From Epiperipatus broadwayi (taxonomy: Eukaryota; Onychophora; Udeonychophora; Euonychophora; Peripatidae): a DNA stretch of 64,000 nt. The notes below the pieces were generated by a model that saw nothing but the letters and a program-made list of their open reading frames with translations, was not told the origin of the DNA and searched no databases. This document shows, piece after piece, positions 1 through 12,499 of this stretch; positions within the stretch are counted from its first letter, which is position 1, and each line of letters starts with the position of its first letter. Where the stretch lies: NCBI GenBank assembly GCA_028023455.1, contig JAQFVV010000001.1, positions 25,099,401-25,163,400 of the forward strand, read 5' to 3'. The position numbers and the translations under genes are program-made.

Positions 1-260
1 CGTAGGTGTTCCCGTCCATATCTCTACCACTGTTGCTAAGCTTTGTGGCTGGATGAGAAAATAATTTATGCGTGTCTCAGATAATGTTATTGGTTCATAG
101 TTAGCCTCGAGAATAGGTGAATAGGGCAGAGGTCATAGTATTCTTGATTTAATATCTCGCATATGGGTGGCCTCGAGGTACTTTCGCCTAGTATTCGAAC
201 TGGGTTAAACCAACATACATCATCTGACTGTCACAATATAGTCATTCCCATTTCAAGGGG
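1..260. other. Unidentified GC-richer segment
   Basis: This stretch has visibly more G and C than the surrounding 70%-plus AT sequence and no long open frame. The minus strand of about 180-215 contains a GTTCGAAT-like string resembling a tRNA T-arm, but no matching A box was found, so I do not call a SINE. It is probably a repeat fragment cut by the window edge. Confidence 0.25.
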
Positions 261-1320
261 GGGAAACCTACTCTAGTGACAAGTTTTGCTATGATAATAC
301 AAACCATTCAATAAACACAAATACATTAATAAGTAGAAATATAGTTTTACTTCTTAATATTATGTAACAAAAAACACTTATTTATAATTGTTAATAAAGA
401 AGAAGATATAAATTAATAAGTAAAACATGTGGATCCATTTGTTCTGTTTATTTAATATTTTGTAATGCTGTCTTTTAATTTTTTCTGCAGAAAACGTTTC
501 TTTCTGAAATATTTCTAGATGATGCCTAATTGTAGTTTTCCAATGTATTCTGTTATGGGCCATATCTATCAATAAAACAATCAACATTGCACTTCTTTAG
601 AATGTTTTGAAATAATCCTTATAATGTAAATGGGACCTGCCTCTCCCACACAAATTTGTCAAGTTAATCATAGGATACATTTCAAGAGAATTTCGTAATA
701 TTCATTTATTTTATATTACCAATGCAATGAAGATATTATTATAAAATAGTGGACTCCATTAGTATTACATCTAGCAACTTGAAAAACATATTGATTGCTT
801 TGATGATTTTGCTATTGTATTTTTACAATTTTATACAACATTCTTAAATGAAACTTTTCTAATATCTTTATACAGTGCTTATAGTGTCCAAGTATCATTT
901 CCATGCAATAAATTAGCTAAAATAATAGCTCCCTATATAGTTAATTTAGTTACAGTAATTATTTCTGTTATAAAATAATCTATCTTTTAACTTGTTAAAA
1001 CAGGAACAGCATATAGTAATATGTGCTTCATATGACATCTAAGCCCACATTTCTATTTATAAAATTCAAATCTAAAATTAAATACTTTTACTTAAACAGT
1101 ACTCATTTCTAAACAATAAATATAAATGATTGATGTCACTAATTAATTAAAAATATTTTGACATAAGCATCTCTTTATGCAAACAAGCAGTCTGCTAAGA
1201 GGAATTATCATAAATTCATAAACAATATTGATAGTACAGTAACTTAAAAAATATTATTTTCTGATCATATGCACTTTTCATTTCATTTCCACTACTTGTA
1301 CATCTTAGATATACAAGTTA
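261..1320. other. AT-rich sequence, no gene recognised
   Basis: I see no supported gene here. A 69-codon minus-strand frame at 378-587 includes a stretch reading roughly NRIHWKTTIRHH. That faintly recalls the C-terminal tail of non-LTR retrotransposon proteins, but the match is too weak to call. Confidence 0.3.
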
Positions 1321-1326
1321 AATATT

Positions 1327-1536
1327 GAAGAAGAGACCATTGAACATATCCTTTATACATGTCATTATTTGTATCCTATTAGAAAATTTATCGTAGATCG
1401 AACCAATGTTAATCCTAGGGAAATTTTTTCAATCAAAGCCACTATAATAAAAGGACACTTCCCATTAACCAGGAAGGTAAATTTTCCTCACTTTCATCAT
1501 CTGGTTACTATGATGTCGATTGATCTTCAAAAATAA
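1327..1536 (+). pseudogene. Non-LTR retrotransposon ORF2 C-terminal fragment
   Basis: About 69 sense codons end at a TAA at 1534-1536. The start of the frame reads EEETIEHILYTCHYLYPIR, which matches the pattern after the reverse transcriptase in many LINE proteins (E-T-x-E-H-I-L-x-x-C). Nothing recognisable as reverse transcriptase lies upstream, so this is a 5'-truncated relic, as expected from incomplete target-primed reverse transcription. Downstream (1537-1840) both strands have open frames of 60-96 codons that I could not identify. The family (CR1, Jockey or L1-like) cannot be assigned from so little. Confidence 0.6.
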
Positions 1537-1839
1537 TAACTGTGATTTAATCTCTACATTTTGTAAAATCATAGAAAAAATTAAGGTAAAAGACCGAATG
1601 GTAGCCCCTATGGGAATATTGAAAGATACCTGGGCAATTTGTCAATTGCCGGAACCTAAATATTCCACCCCCCAAAAAATCCAAGAACTCCCAAATATGA
1701 ACAATCCCTTGTAGCTTCAACCTTAACCAGGTATTGCTAGAGTATTGAGCACAAGAAAAACCATGGATAGCAATGCTAAATGACCATAGAAATATATTGT
1801 ATTCAACTTGTATTTCTACTTGACTAATAAATTCCAATT

Positions 1840-3440
1840 TTTTTTTAAAAAAGTTAAATATTCAATAATCTGTTATTTTTAAAAAAAAAAATTAATATGA
1901 GCATTTTATTTTGTGTTTTAAAACTAAAGTTTATGATATATGTTAAAATAATTACAAAATTTTACTTCTTTGCACTTTCCACAATGGTTTTTAGTCAATT
2001 CAATTATTTGACAGTTTTGAATGTCAAAGACACTTTTTGAGAGCTGTTGACTTTCATTTTTTCTTATTATGTAAATAAGGGAGTAAGAGAACAACAGCTT
2101 TGAAGAAGACTGCTACACAAGTGAAACACAAACAATTGAAATAAATAAATAGTATTGTAAAAACAAAAAAGTAATTTTTTTGAAGATTTATTTAATATAT
2201 GCAATATGAAAAAAAAATTAGAGTAATGATCATCTTGAATGTTAAATTACTATTCATTTTTAAGTAATAATTTAAATGCAATCTGATGTCATTTTAAAAA
2301 AGGGTGATTAATTTCACATTTTTTATTGATCCATATTTATATATAGATTCTAAAGTTCTCAAGAATAAATGTTATTTAAATATTGTACTAAATTAATTAC
2401 TGAATGATACATAAGTTATAGAAAAGCTTTTATATTAAAACAATTTCTTTTAATTATTACATTTAAAGTCTGCATTGACAACAGTAATCTATTTTACACT
2501 ACTTTACTTTAGAATCATCTGGCATTCATTGAATACTCGTATTTATTATGAATACTTATTGTTATCGAAAATTTTTTGTTTAGAATAGAATGGAAATTTT
2601 TTTCTTTGTAACAAAAGTATTTAATGTCTCAATCATAAACCTTTAGATAAATAATGAAACAAAAGAAAATGAACATTTATTTTAATGACTTTTTACAAAC
2701 TTCTCTTTTTTATGTAAAACATTTTTTTTATCTAGTAAAACTTTCACACAAAGTGAAATTGTGAAGGTCCATAGAACATTATTTAGAACTTGCTTTTCTA
2801 ATCACACACATTTCTCTTTTTACGACTTTTAAGATCTTTTCTTAAATGTTTTAGTGAAATCCTTTCAAACATATTTTTATAATTATTGTCAAAAGACCCA
2901 GATAGAATAGCAGTGGAAATTAAGAAGCATGAATTTTAATAAAGAAATATTGTATTCACATTTATATAATCAACATTATTTCAATCAAGGTCAGATTTAA
3001 TATTCTCTACATTATTTCAAGTAATGTTAGATGAGAATCCCATCATAAACTTTATGCTGAAGTTTCAGAGAAAAAGTGCATTAGGTGAATAAATGTTTCA
3101 ATTATCAGATTTCTCTGTAAGTATCATTTACATGAGCCTTATCAGAAAATAAAACAATGTTTGAGTATCATAGAGTCAGACTTAGTATAGCAATTCCCTC
3201 GACAAAATTGAGATTATCTTTTTTTTACTTTCCTCAGTCGAAAATTGATTGAGGAATCTTTAGTTCTTGAATCTGTTAACTCAACTATACATTAAATTGC
3301 ACAGAGTACCTTGACATCTTTAAGACGCTGTATTCATTATTTGAAAGTGATGATTATTTAATTGTAGATATTTTATAAATTGTGACTACAAATAAGGCAC
3401 TTTTTTAAACGTGAATTTCTGCTTTTTTTGTTGTTGTTGT
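1840..3440. other. AT-rich sequence, nothing recognised
   Basis: Long A and T runs, no open frame of note, and no inverted or direct repeats that I could detect by eye. Confidence 0.3.
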
Positions 3441-3443
3441 TGT

Positions 3444-3556
3444 CAAGCGTTGCTAGCCGAGAGGTCATCGCAGCTGCCTTGCAATCAAGTAGTTGGTTGC
3501 AGACGGTTGTGGGTTCGACTCCCGGATGATGCTAGGACATAGAGGAAAAAAAAAAA
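3444..3556 (+). repeat. tRNA-derived SINE, copy 1
   Basis: The tRNA-like head contains a good RNA polymerase III A box (TAGCCGAGAGG, 3454-3464) and a perfect B box (GGTTCGACTCC, 3512-3522). An anticodon-loop-like CTTGCAA lies between them, and a poly-A tail ends near 3556. The insertion of TAGTTGGTTGCAGACGG between anticodon arm and B box, and the tail, show this is not a functional tRNA gene. Three more copies lie at 19.8, 28.9 and 34.0 kb. All begin at or near TCAAGYRTT and share a GCTA(T)GACAT-like segment before the tail. Confidence 0.8.
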
Positions 3557-4742
3557 CAATCTTCATGAATGAATAAACATTGATATTTAAAATATACAAT
3601 TTTCCAAACAATTCTTTCATGGAATAATGTTTTCTCTTGTAATGAATGACTGTTATTTCTTTGCACGCTTATTTATTCATATTATGCTTTAAGAATATCA
3701 TTGACAATCATTCTATGTTAATATTTTGTTATTATTTATAGATATATGCACATGGTGATTCTATTCTTTCAAAATGTTTCAATGTAATGACATAAATATT
3801 GTGATGGCAGATAAACAATATATGCGTCTTGATATTTAGAAAAAATATAGTTTGATTTAATAACAGCTGAATTAATTAAAAAAATATTTTATTTCAATAT
3901 TATTCATATATATTTTTTAGATCAATCTATATGTATATATATCATCATCATCATTTTCAACTATTATCAATCCACTGCAGGATGATGGTCTCTCCAAGTT
4001 CAATTCATCTTCTCTGATTTCTAGCCTTTCTTCTCCACACTACTTCAGCACCCTTCATTTCATCTTTACATCTCACATGAGGTCTTTTTCTAGATCATTT
4101 ACAATTTCTTGGAATCCAGTTTAAGATTTCAACTATCCATCTATTAATATTTCTTCTAGTAATATGTCCAGCCCAACTCCACTTCAGTCTCTTAATTCTT
4201 TCAATGATGTTAATAATACCTGTTTATTCTCTCACCCATGTATTTTATTTCTGATCTTTTCTTGTTATTCCTAACATGCATTTCTCCATACTTCATTGAG
4301 AGGTCTGAAATCTTTGTATTGTTCTTCTGTTAAGTGTTCAAATCTCAGATCCATAAGTAAAAACTGCTAAAATATTTATTAAAAACATTCCTTTTCAACC
4401 ATTTTTTTTAATATTGTTATTCCTACCAAAATCACTCCAACCAAATTTAATTCTATCATTAATTTCATCCATTACATTTCTATCTGTAGTAATAATTTAA
4501 CCAAGATGTTCATAATTGTTAACTTCTAACTCACTATTATCAATCTTTATTTTCATCTTTTGTTCCATTGAACATTACTTTAGTCTTTTTAACATTTATT
4601 TTTAATCCTATTTTCTTATTTTCATCTGATAACTCTTGCAAAATTCCCTGAAGTTCTAAAGCATTATTTACAAAACAACTATATCTTCTGCAAAATCTAG
4701 ATGACTTAAATAATCTCCATTTACTTTTACTCCTTTAGCTTA

Positions 4743-5042
4743 TCATTTCAATTCACAAAATACTTTTTCCAAAATTCCTGTGAAAAGTTTTGGAGATATA
4801 GAGTCACCCTGCTGTACACCCTTCTCAATGTTAATTTTTTTGGTATCATTATGTAATCTAATTATTGCTGTTGCATTTTTATAAATATTCTCCAGAATAT
4901 GACAATATCCTGTTTTTATATTCTGATAATCTAATGCTTTAATCACTGAAAAACTTATAGAATCAAATGCTTTTTTATAATCTACAAATTCAAAGCATAA
5001 TAGTAACTCATGTTCATTGGTCTTTTCTATAACTTCTCTCAA
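4743..5042 (-). pseudogene. RTE-type reverse transcriptase palm fragment
   Basis: This is the longest intact piece of RTE copy A, about 99 codons. It carries the RT motif around FVDYKKAFDSIS, whose first Asp is a metal ligand. It also has the QQGDSISPKLF motif, which recalls the G-x-x-Q-G-D box before the active site. The YADD-type box itself falls beyond this frame, in a shifted frame near 4690, where a sequence reading like FCRRYSCFVNN replaces the usual FADDIVLFANN. Enzyme activity is therefore very unlikely. Confidence 0.8.
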
Positions 5043-5294
5043 TACTTGGATGTGATATACTGTATTCCATCTTGTTCTTTTGGTTGGTTAAAATCCAAAG
5101 TTCACTTTAGATGAGTTGTAATTATTTTAGTAAAAATTTTGTATAGAACTGATAAAAGACTGATAGGTCTATAATTTCTAATACTTTCCTTATCACCCTT
5201 TTTTAGATATTAATATTTACTGCATTCTCCCAATCATCTGGTTCATCTTTATCATTTAGGAATTTGGCATATAACTTTGCCAAAATTTTTCTAT

Positions 5295-5498
5295 TTATTT
5301 AGTTGCTTCTTTTAAGATATTGATTATAATTCCATCATTATCTGGAGCTTTTTCCTTCTTCATAAATTTAATTGCATGTCTCACATCTTCATTTAAAATC
5401 CTGGACAATTTAGAAAATATAGTGGTTATAGGAAATACTTTTCCTTGTTCTTTATATTTATGTAATTCTTGATAGAACTGTTCTATCCATTTCATCAT
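5295..5498 (-). pseudogene. RTE-type RT N-terminal fragment
   Basis: A 67-codon open piece includes the conserved LINE motif AIKFMKKEKAPDNDGI near its C-terminal side. It belongs to the same decayed element as the palm fragment at 4743-5042, from which it is separated by frame breaks. Confidence 0.7.
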
Positions 5499-5909
5499 AC
5501 CATATCTCTTTTTAGTAATAACTTCATATTTTTTTTCTTACTGCAGATATGTTTTCTACCAATACCAAGATGTTATTTTACACTCTTAGGACTTTTATTC
5601 TCATCTATAGCTTTTCTTGATATTTTACAATTATACTTTCTTATATCATTATCAACTCTTTTTCACACCAGTTAATGAAATTCAAGATATTCAATCCATC
5701 TTAATGCATCATTTTTATATATTTTCATATTCTTTCTCTTCATCGTAAATTGTCTTATCTCAAAAGAAATTTTACTGGCTGATTGCTGCTATTTTGTACC
5801 AGTTATCTTTGTTATAGTTTTTAAAAGTGTATCAGTTATCTTTCTATTGATTTCATTCAAAATCTGAATCATGTTCAAAATCTTAATATTTGAAAACGAT
5901 TTGCAAGTT

Positions 5910-6110
5910 CTAATTTAAACTCATTGGAATGTTTCTGAAGAGTAGGAATATCAACTGTGAATATTTTTTGCTTAATAATTTTTGACTGTCTTGTTTTGCA
6001 TTAATATGTATCTTACATCTTATTAATTGATGATCACTTCCTGCATTGAATTTATTAAGAACATTACAATTTTGAAATATATATTTTCTGTTAGTCAAAA
6101 TATAGTCCAA
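5910..6110 (-). pseudogene. RTE-type endonuclease C-terminal fragment
   Basis: A 66-codon piece contains TNRKYIFQN and AGSDHQLIRCKI. The SDH motif corresponds to the final catalytic His region of the APE-type endonuclease that precedes the RT in RTE elements. Confidence 0.7.
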
Positions 6111-6887
6111 TTCTGTATCTCATTTGGATGTTTCCATGTCCATTTGTCTTTAACATTTTTCTCAAAAAAGAATTTATAACATAAAGTTTTTCTTTTTCTG
6201 CACACTCCACAAGTCTATGACCTCTCTCATTTCTATCACTATAAACAAATTTCATCTACGGCACTTTTATCTTTCAATTGTTTATCGATTCTAGCATTAA
6301 AGTTTCATATGATAATTTTAAAATGTTGTTTGATCTAATCAAAGGCTTTTCATACATTCATATAAAAATCCTCTACTTCTTCATCACAATGAGAATTTGT
6401 TGAAGCATAAACTTGAATTATTTGTATTTGATATCTTCAAAATGTTGCTCTTTCACTTTTTGTATTTCCAATGTTTGTTCCTTTGTAATACATTACATGT
6501 CCACTTTTTAAATCAATTGCTTCTTCACCTTTTTTTCTAACTTCACAAAATCTAATAACATCCCAATTAATATGAGAAAGCTCTTACATGTAAAGATCTG
6601 GTTGTAAAGCTCTCTCTTCCTTACAAATACATCTAAAAATCACATTGTTTATATATGCAAAGATTAAAATTAAAAATATAATAATTTCAATTTAAGTCAC
6701 TACATTTTCAGTGAGACATAATTGAAATTGTCATGTTTTCTGATTATTTATACTCATGTAGATGTAAACATGGGTCTGCATGTGTAACATATACTACCTG
6801 GTACATATAATGATTCTTCAATTGTTATCTTGAAACTGAAAATTCTTATAATGATAATAAAAATAAATTTTTAAAAATAATAATTAC

Positions 6888-7000
6888 CTCAAAGAGATAT
6901 CTTCAAAAAAGGCAAATAATTCTTTACCCAAGGTTTTAACATCCAATAATGTTTTTCCTACTAATTGTACAAAATCTGGATTATTTTTGGTTTTATTTTT
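6888..7000 (-). CDS. NEIL3: NEIL3-type DNA glycosylase, exon 2
   Basis: A 113-nt exon on the minus strand has a good acceptor (ttacatttcag before 7000) and a donor (TTTGAG|gtaatt after 6888). Only the phase-0 frame is open; it gives 37 codons plus 2 nt. It ends with DVKTLGKELFAFFEDISLR. This matches the second part of the N-terminal domain of endonuclease VIII-like 3, where a lysine in the GVETLGKELF motif of the mammalian protein (Lys81) is a catalytic residue; the Lys is kept here. NEIL3 removes oxidised bases, prefers single-stranded or telomeric DNA, and unhooks interstrand crosslinks at stalled forks. Exons 3 onward (H2TH and zinc fingers) were not found in the lower 6.9 kb, so they probably lie beyond the window start. 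The identification rests on motif match plus the start exon at 12.4 kb. Confidence 0.82.
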
Positions 7001-7742
7001 CTGAAATGTAAAGTAGATACTTTAAAATAAAGCTCTAATTAAAAAAAACAACAACTTATTCAGTCTAATAAAAAACTGACTAAATATTTTGGAGATTAAT
7101 TATAAAAATGCAAACAATAATTTCAAACTATTAAATAATAATCAGTATATATTTTATAACTTTAGCTATATAAATAATACATTACAGAGCTATATGTTGT
7201 ATTGTGAATGAGGTTATTTAAGTGTTTCTATAGCAAATTGTTTATCTAAGATAGCCAAATTCTGAACTGTGAACTATAACAATACCAAGTTTACAGGAGT
7301 TATTTAGGAAAATACTTATCACTTTTATCAGCTGTGCCAACTCCAATATCACTAATCACAAATTAGACTAGAATTATAATTTATATACATTCAATAATTA
7401 TATATGTGTTTGTTAACTATAAAGAGGTTCACCATTAATAATTTTTAGTTTTCATATCTTAAAATAAAGCAAAAAAAATCTTCTTAATATAAATAACATT
7501 CAAGATCATTACGATTTGTGGTTAGTGATGTTAGGGATTGGCATAGCAAATGAAGAGGATTCCATTAAAATTAATTCTATGAACACTGTATTGTAATAAT
7601 TCATCATTTAGCCTTTGGCTATTACATAAGATCAGATATCTTAGTTAAATACTGAGCTAATAGAGATCATTTCAATGTTTTTAGTTATAATAAGTACATA
7701 TTTTATATTTTAATTCTGAATATCAAATGTAGATGTACATAA

Positions 7743-10700
7743 TCCATCATCATCACTTTCAATTATTATCAGTCCACTGCGGGATGGTCTCATCAAGCTA
7801 AACCAGTTTCTGTGATTCATAACCCATCTTTTTAATATTATACTAACAAAGTTCCTTACTTCTTTCATTCATCTCACATGTAGTTTATTTCTAGATCTTT
7901 TATAATCTCTAGGATCTTTAACTCTCTATCTCTTATCAATTCACCTAGCAGTATGCCCAACTTAACCGCCATCTTAGTTCTCTTAAATAATGTCAATAAC
8001 GTGTGATAATTGTTTCACTCAAATATTTTATTTTCATTCTCTTTTTGTTATTTTCAACATACATCACTTCATTGAGTAGTCTGAAGTCTTGATATTGCTC
8101 TTTTGTTAAATATTCAAGACCAAGATTCATAAGTAAGAGCTGATAAAATACATATACTAAAAACCTTTCTTTTCAAACATATAGGCATATTTCCTTTTAA
8201 TTCTACCAAAAATACTTCATTGAAGTTTAATTCTATAATTAATTTAATCCATTATGTTTTTATCTGGATTAATAATCAGATCAAGATAACTTCTGATTCA
8301 TAATTATCAATTTTTGTTTTTATTCTCTTCTAAGAAAATCCATTGAACACCAGTTTAGTCTTTTTAGTATTTATCTTTAGTTACTTTCATCTGATAACTC
8401 TTACAATGTTTCCTCAACTCTGAAACCTTATTTTCAAAAATAATCATATCATGTCTAAAATCTAGATGATTTAAATAATCTCCATATATTTTTATTTACT
8501 TAGCTTTCAATTTTCATACACAATATACTTCTTGTAATACTGTGGTTAAAAGTTTTAAAGATGTGGAATCATTCTATCATATATCTTTATTAATATTAAC
8601 AGAGTTGTTATGTAGTCTAATCACTGCAGTTGTATTTTAATAAATAATCTTCAAAATATGACAAAATCTTAGTTTCATATCTTATTGATTTAAAGCTTTA
8701 ATTGCAGTGGAAATACTTAAAGAGTGTCAAATGACTTTTACAAGCTACAAATTCAAATTTCATGTTAGATTAATGATAATAATCTGGATAATGATTATAT
8801 AGAATTGATAGAGGACTGATAAGTCTGTAATTTGTAATAACTTCTTTACTACCTTGCTCAAATATCAATATTATTATTACATTACTTTAATTATTGGATA
8901 CATCTTAGTATATAATTTTGCCAACAATTTTTCTATTTCTTCCCTTATTTCTTTTAAAATATTAAAAATAATTTTATCATTTCTAACTTTTTTCTTCTTT
9001 ATTGCTAGTACCATCTCTTCATTTAAAATGCTTGGCAATTCAAAAGATATGATTATAATAATTATTTTGTTTTCTTAGTCTTTATTATTATATAATTCCT
9101 TATACAGATTTTTCACACATTTCATGATATCATACCTAGTTTTAATAATAGTTTTATTTTTTCTTCTTATTGCTGAAATAATTTTCCTTTTAATATCAAA
9201 ATCTTGTTTTATACTTTTTGTACATTTATTCTTTTCCATGGCTCTTCTTGGCAGTTCATTTATATTTTCTTGCATTATTATTAGCTCTTTTTCATAACAT
9301 TTTACAGAATTCTAGGTATTCAATGCTTCTTAATGGATCATTTAAAATATAGTTCTGAAGATTGGAAATTTCAATTGTTAATATTATCTTTTTTAAGATT
9401 TTAGATTCTCTAGTTTTGCATTAATACGTATTTTCATCTCAAAAATTGATGTTCAATTCCTATATTGAAATTATTATACACACATTACATCTTGAAATGC
9501 ATATTTTCTGATAATCAAAATATAATTCATTTCTGCTGGACCTTCATTTGAAGATATCCATTTCCATTTCCACATTAGCATTTTTCTCAGAGAAATAATT
9601 CATAATTTACAATATTTCTTTTTAATTCTTAAGCACTCATTGACTTAGAGTTCTGATGAAAAGATATAGTAAACATAAACTAATTAATGCACTGAGCCAG
9701 TTTTTGCCAAAGAATTGCTATAATCATAGTGCTGAGTAAAGTTATGCAATACAGGCATGCTTAAATAATTGGCATGATGTAGGTAAATGAGGCTCAATGT
9801 GCAAATAAGGTAATTAGATATTCCATTTTTCAGACAGTTGGGACACATAAATTCTTTTTGTTGATGGAATATAGATCCTTTGCTCAAGCCTCTTTGTATT
9901 TTCTTATTATCCTTTCAGAGCAAATTGCTCTAACAATGGATGGAGAAAACATGAGATCTATGGCCATTCATGATCAAGAAAGTTTTGTTCTATTATACAA
10001 ATATGCATGTTGGGTGATTCTCATTGATCTATTTACATGAGATCCACAATAATACACAGAGTTTTAGGAAATGTTAATGCATGCAATTTTATAGACCATC
10101 TGATTAGCACACTTCACAAATATCTTGTCTTTAGTATTGCTCAACAAATTATTAAGAGAAAGTGGTGATCTAAAGCTAACTTGTATGTATTAGAACAAAT
10201 GTTCCTAATATTATTCACAATATGTGGGGAATAATTGAAGGCTTATCCATGCTTTAGGCATATTATTAATGTTTTTAACTCTATTTATACTGTTGTAAAA
10301 TTTCCCAACTATTTGAATAAGCATGTTATGATTATAACAAGCCCTATTAAATCATAAATTTATACATTAACATTGTTTTTTTCTATCTGTCTCATGCTTA
10401 CATAGACTTTTTGTATCTATATAATAAACATGTAAAACCAGCCAGTTTATGTTCTATTGGGATATTTGATGTAGGATGAATGGTTTCCATTATTTGTATA
10501 AGTTTTAGCTTCATTGTAAAGTCAAACTCATTTTTATTTTTCTGGATATATATGACCAGAAAAAATGATTGCATGATTGATGTCTTCTACTTCAATATTC
10601 CAATCAAGAGGTGATATATTATTGAGTTCCAGCTGTATATTATTGATCTGATTCTCCAACAAATTTATATGCTTTACTCAGCACTATGATTCTGACAGTG

Positions 10701-11290
10701 GTTTGCTGAAAGCTGGCTCAGTGCATTTAATAAGTTTATGTTTATTACAACTTTTTATCAGAACTTGAAGTCAATGAGTGCATAAGAATTACATAGTTTC
10801 ATGAAAAGAGTTAATACTTTGATGATTAAATATTTATTTTTCTGAAAATTCCACAAATATGTGTTCTTTCTCATTTTTAACAATATAACCAAATTTAATC
10901 ACAGTACTTTTTATCTTTCAACCATTTTTCCTATTCTGCATTCAAGTCTTTCATGATAATTTCAAAATTTCCTTTGGTAAGATTAAAACATTTTGTACAT
11001 CTATATAAAATCTTCTACTTCTTCATAAACAATGATTATTTGTTGGAGCATAAATGTGAATTATCTGCATTTGTTACTTTCCAGTAAGTTAAATAATTAA
11101 TCTTGCCATTGTGTCTGATATACCATCAATCTCTACAATATTGTTGTTCTACTTTTTATTTGTAATGAATCTCATTTTACATATGTTTCCAATATTTGCA
11201 CCTTTGTAGTAAATGTCCATTCAACAAACGCCTCATTTAATATTTGAAAGTTCTTACAAATCATGCCATTTTCCTTCACTCAAAAAGTGT
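7743..11290 (-). mobile_element. Degenerate RTE-type LINE, copy B, interrupted
   Basis: The 3' end at 7743 parallels copy A: a CATCATCATCA tract followed by a stretch close to CAATTATTATCAGTCCACTG on the plus strand. Endonuclease-end and RT-like blocks follow upward to about 9620. A 1.2-kb unrelated element then intervenes, and from about 10850 to 11290 the RTE endonuclease region resumes, with a counterpart of copy A's 6170-6430 segment. Copy B is more decayed than copy A, since no open piece exceeds 74 codons. The split dates the internal insertion as later than the RTE insertion. Confidence 0.7.
9624..10791. mobile_element. Unclassified DNA transposon with long TIRs
   Basis: Inverted repeats of about 115 bp bound this segment: left 9624-9741, right 10671-10791. 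Shared blocks include GCACTCATTGACTT, TAAACATAAACT, TGCACTGAGCCAG and ATCATAGTGCTGAGTAAAG. The element sits inside RTE copy B, whose sequence continues on both sides. Inside are short coding-like pieces on the minus strand, for example HPTSNIPIEHKLAGFTCLLYR near 10400-10470 and FCPNCLKNG-like text at 9684-9887, but no transposase family that I recognise. True ends may lie up to 50 bp further out. A decayed cut-and-paste transposon is the likeliest reading. Confidence 0.6.
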
Positions 11291-12386
11291 TAGTTGTAGG
11301 TAGATAAATAAAAACTTATCATTTTATGGCAGGTTAGATTCACAATCAGAGATTTTTAACACCCTTTGTTTTTGGCATCTCATGAGGAAAAAAGGTCATA
11401 AAATATAATTACTGACTATTATGTATATAATTATCTTTAAATACAATAAATATAAAAAAATGAAACTCCTTAAATAGCCCCATGCAATATAAAAACCTCC
11501 CTAGCAGTGCTCAATGGAAAATCAATACAGATAAAGACATTATTCATTACATACTAGATAATAAGAGTTTTAACTTTTTTTTTCTTAATTTATCTTCTAT
11601 CAAAAATAGCTATATATCTATTAATAATAAATATCACAAATATATAAACATATATTTATCATATTTAAAATTAATAAGAATTTTAATCGTTACAATATAA
11701 AATTTATGTACATATACATTTCAGATATATGCTCTATTAGATGCACACATATGAAACAGTTGTACACTTTTTCTCATCATCTTTTGGTGAACTGAAAATA
11801 TAGCAAACAAAAAATTATGTGATGTATTAGAGAATAATCCATATAGCTTGATCATCTTATGCCAGAACTATATAATTATACAAGGAAATTAACATATGTT
11901 TAAAATCTTAGTCATTTTTTTGGATAGTATAAAATATATAATGATGACTGCTGGATAGGTAAATGAAAATTCAATGCTCTTCAATAAAAACTGTAGAGAC
12001 TACTATCTAGTGTTAAGGGATTTTTCAAGTTCACATAGATGACTCTGCTATAAAGAGAATACTGCTATTAATGCTGTATTCAAACTCTCACAAAACCTTA
12101 GACATGTGTAACAAGAAAATAATTGCAAGCAATATTAAGGCAAGTTGCTTTTTTTTGTGGAGAATTTAGAATATAAATTATTAACTGTATTTTATATAAC
12201 TTTAATTTAAAAATGAAAATTTGTATAAAATATTTATCACTTTATAATAATCTTTTTGTCTTTAAATATGAAAGAAGGGAAACAAGAAAAACAAATTATA
12301 ATCTAATTTTTTTTAAAAAAAAGTGATTAAATTTAAAAACTATTTTTTTAAAAGTACTTTGGATAGCATATCCAATTTTTAATTAC

Positions 12387-12485
12387 TTTTTCAACAACTT
12401 TTCCTTTAACTTCCTTAACTGTTTGTCTTAATACTTTATTTCTCAGTTTTTCCCCATTGATTGTACAACCTGGTCCTTCAACCAT
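12387..12485 (-). CDS. NEIL3: NEIL3-type DNA glycosylase, start exon
   Basis: The minus strand opens with ATG at 12485-12483 and reads MVEGPGCTINGEKLRNKVL, the hallmark start of endonuclease VIII-like 3. In this family Met is removed and Val2 becomes the nucleophile, and Glu3 is the second catalytic residue. NEIL3 differs here from NEIL1 and NEIL2, which start with Pro. The frame stays open to a TAA near 12352. I place the donor at GAAAAA|gtaatt (exon end 12387, 33 codons, phase 0) because exon 2 only reads through in phase 0. A second GT at AAA|gtactt further on would give the wrong phase. An acceptor-like ttttag lies 3 nt before the ATG (12489-12490), so a 5' untranslated exon may exist upstream. 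It cannot be told from this window whether the complete gene is active. Confidence 0.85.
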
Positions 12486-12499
12486 TATCTAAAATTAAA

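Larger units (their letters stand above)
3942..6640 (-). mobile_element. Degenerate RTE-type LINE, copy A
   Basis: Reading down the minus strand from about 6640, the remnants follow the order of the invertebrate RTE endonuclease-reverse transcriptase often labelled craniofacial development protein 2-like. First comes an endonuclease segment (INWDVIRFCEVRKKGEEAI, then SGHVMYY). Next is an endonuclease-to-RT linker at 5910-6110 (MDYILTNRKYIFQN, SDHQLIRCKI), then an RT entry motif at 5295-5498 (KKEKAPDNDGI). Last is the RT palm at 4743-5042 (FVDYKKAFDSISF and GVQQGDSISPKLFTGILEKV). A decayed active-site box follows near 4690. The 3' end is a short ATGATG tract at 3942-3953, typical of RTE tails. 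Several frameshifts and stops separate the blocks, so the copy is dead. It lies on the NEIL3 strand, downstream of exon 2. Confidence 0.85.
7001..12386 (-). other. NEIL3 intron 1, loaded with mobile elements
   Basis: This 5.4-kb intron joins the start exon to exon 2. It contains most of RTE copy B, in sense orientation with the gene, which is itself split by a terminal-inverted-repeat element. The stretch 7001-7740 is AT-rich with nothing recognised. The end points depend on the exon 1 donor choice discussed under that exon. Confidence 0.55.

Noticed and set aside
1547-1837. 96-codon minus-strand frame
   Set aside because: It lies opposite another open frame next to a LINE fragment and shows no recognisable motif; neither frame could be supported.
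3444-3556. Functional tRNA genes at the four SINE sites
   Set aside because: A and B boxes are present, but extra bases, mismatched arms, A-rich tails and target duplications show SINEs.
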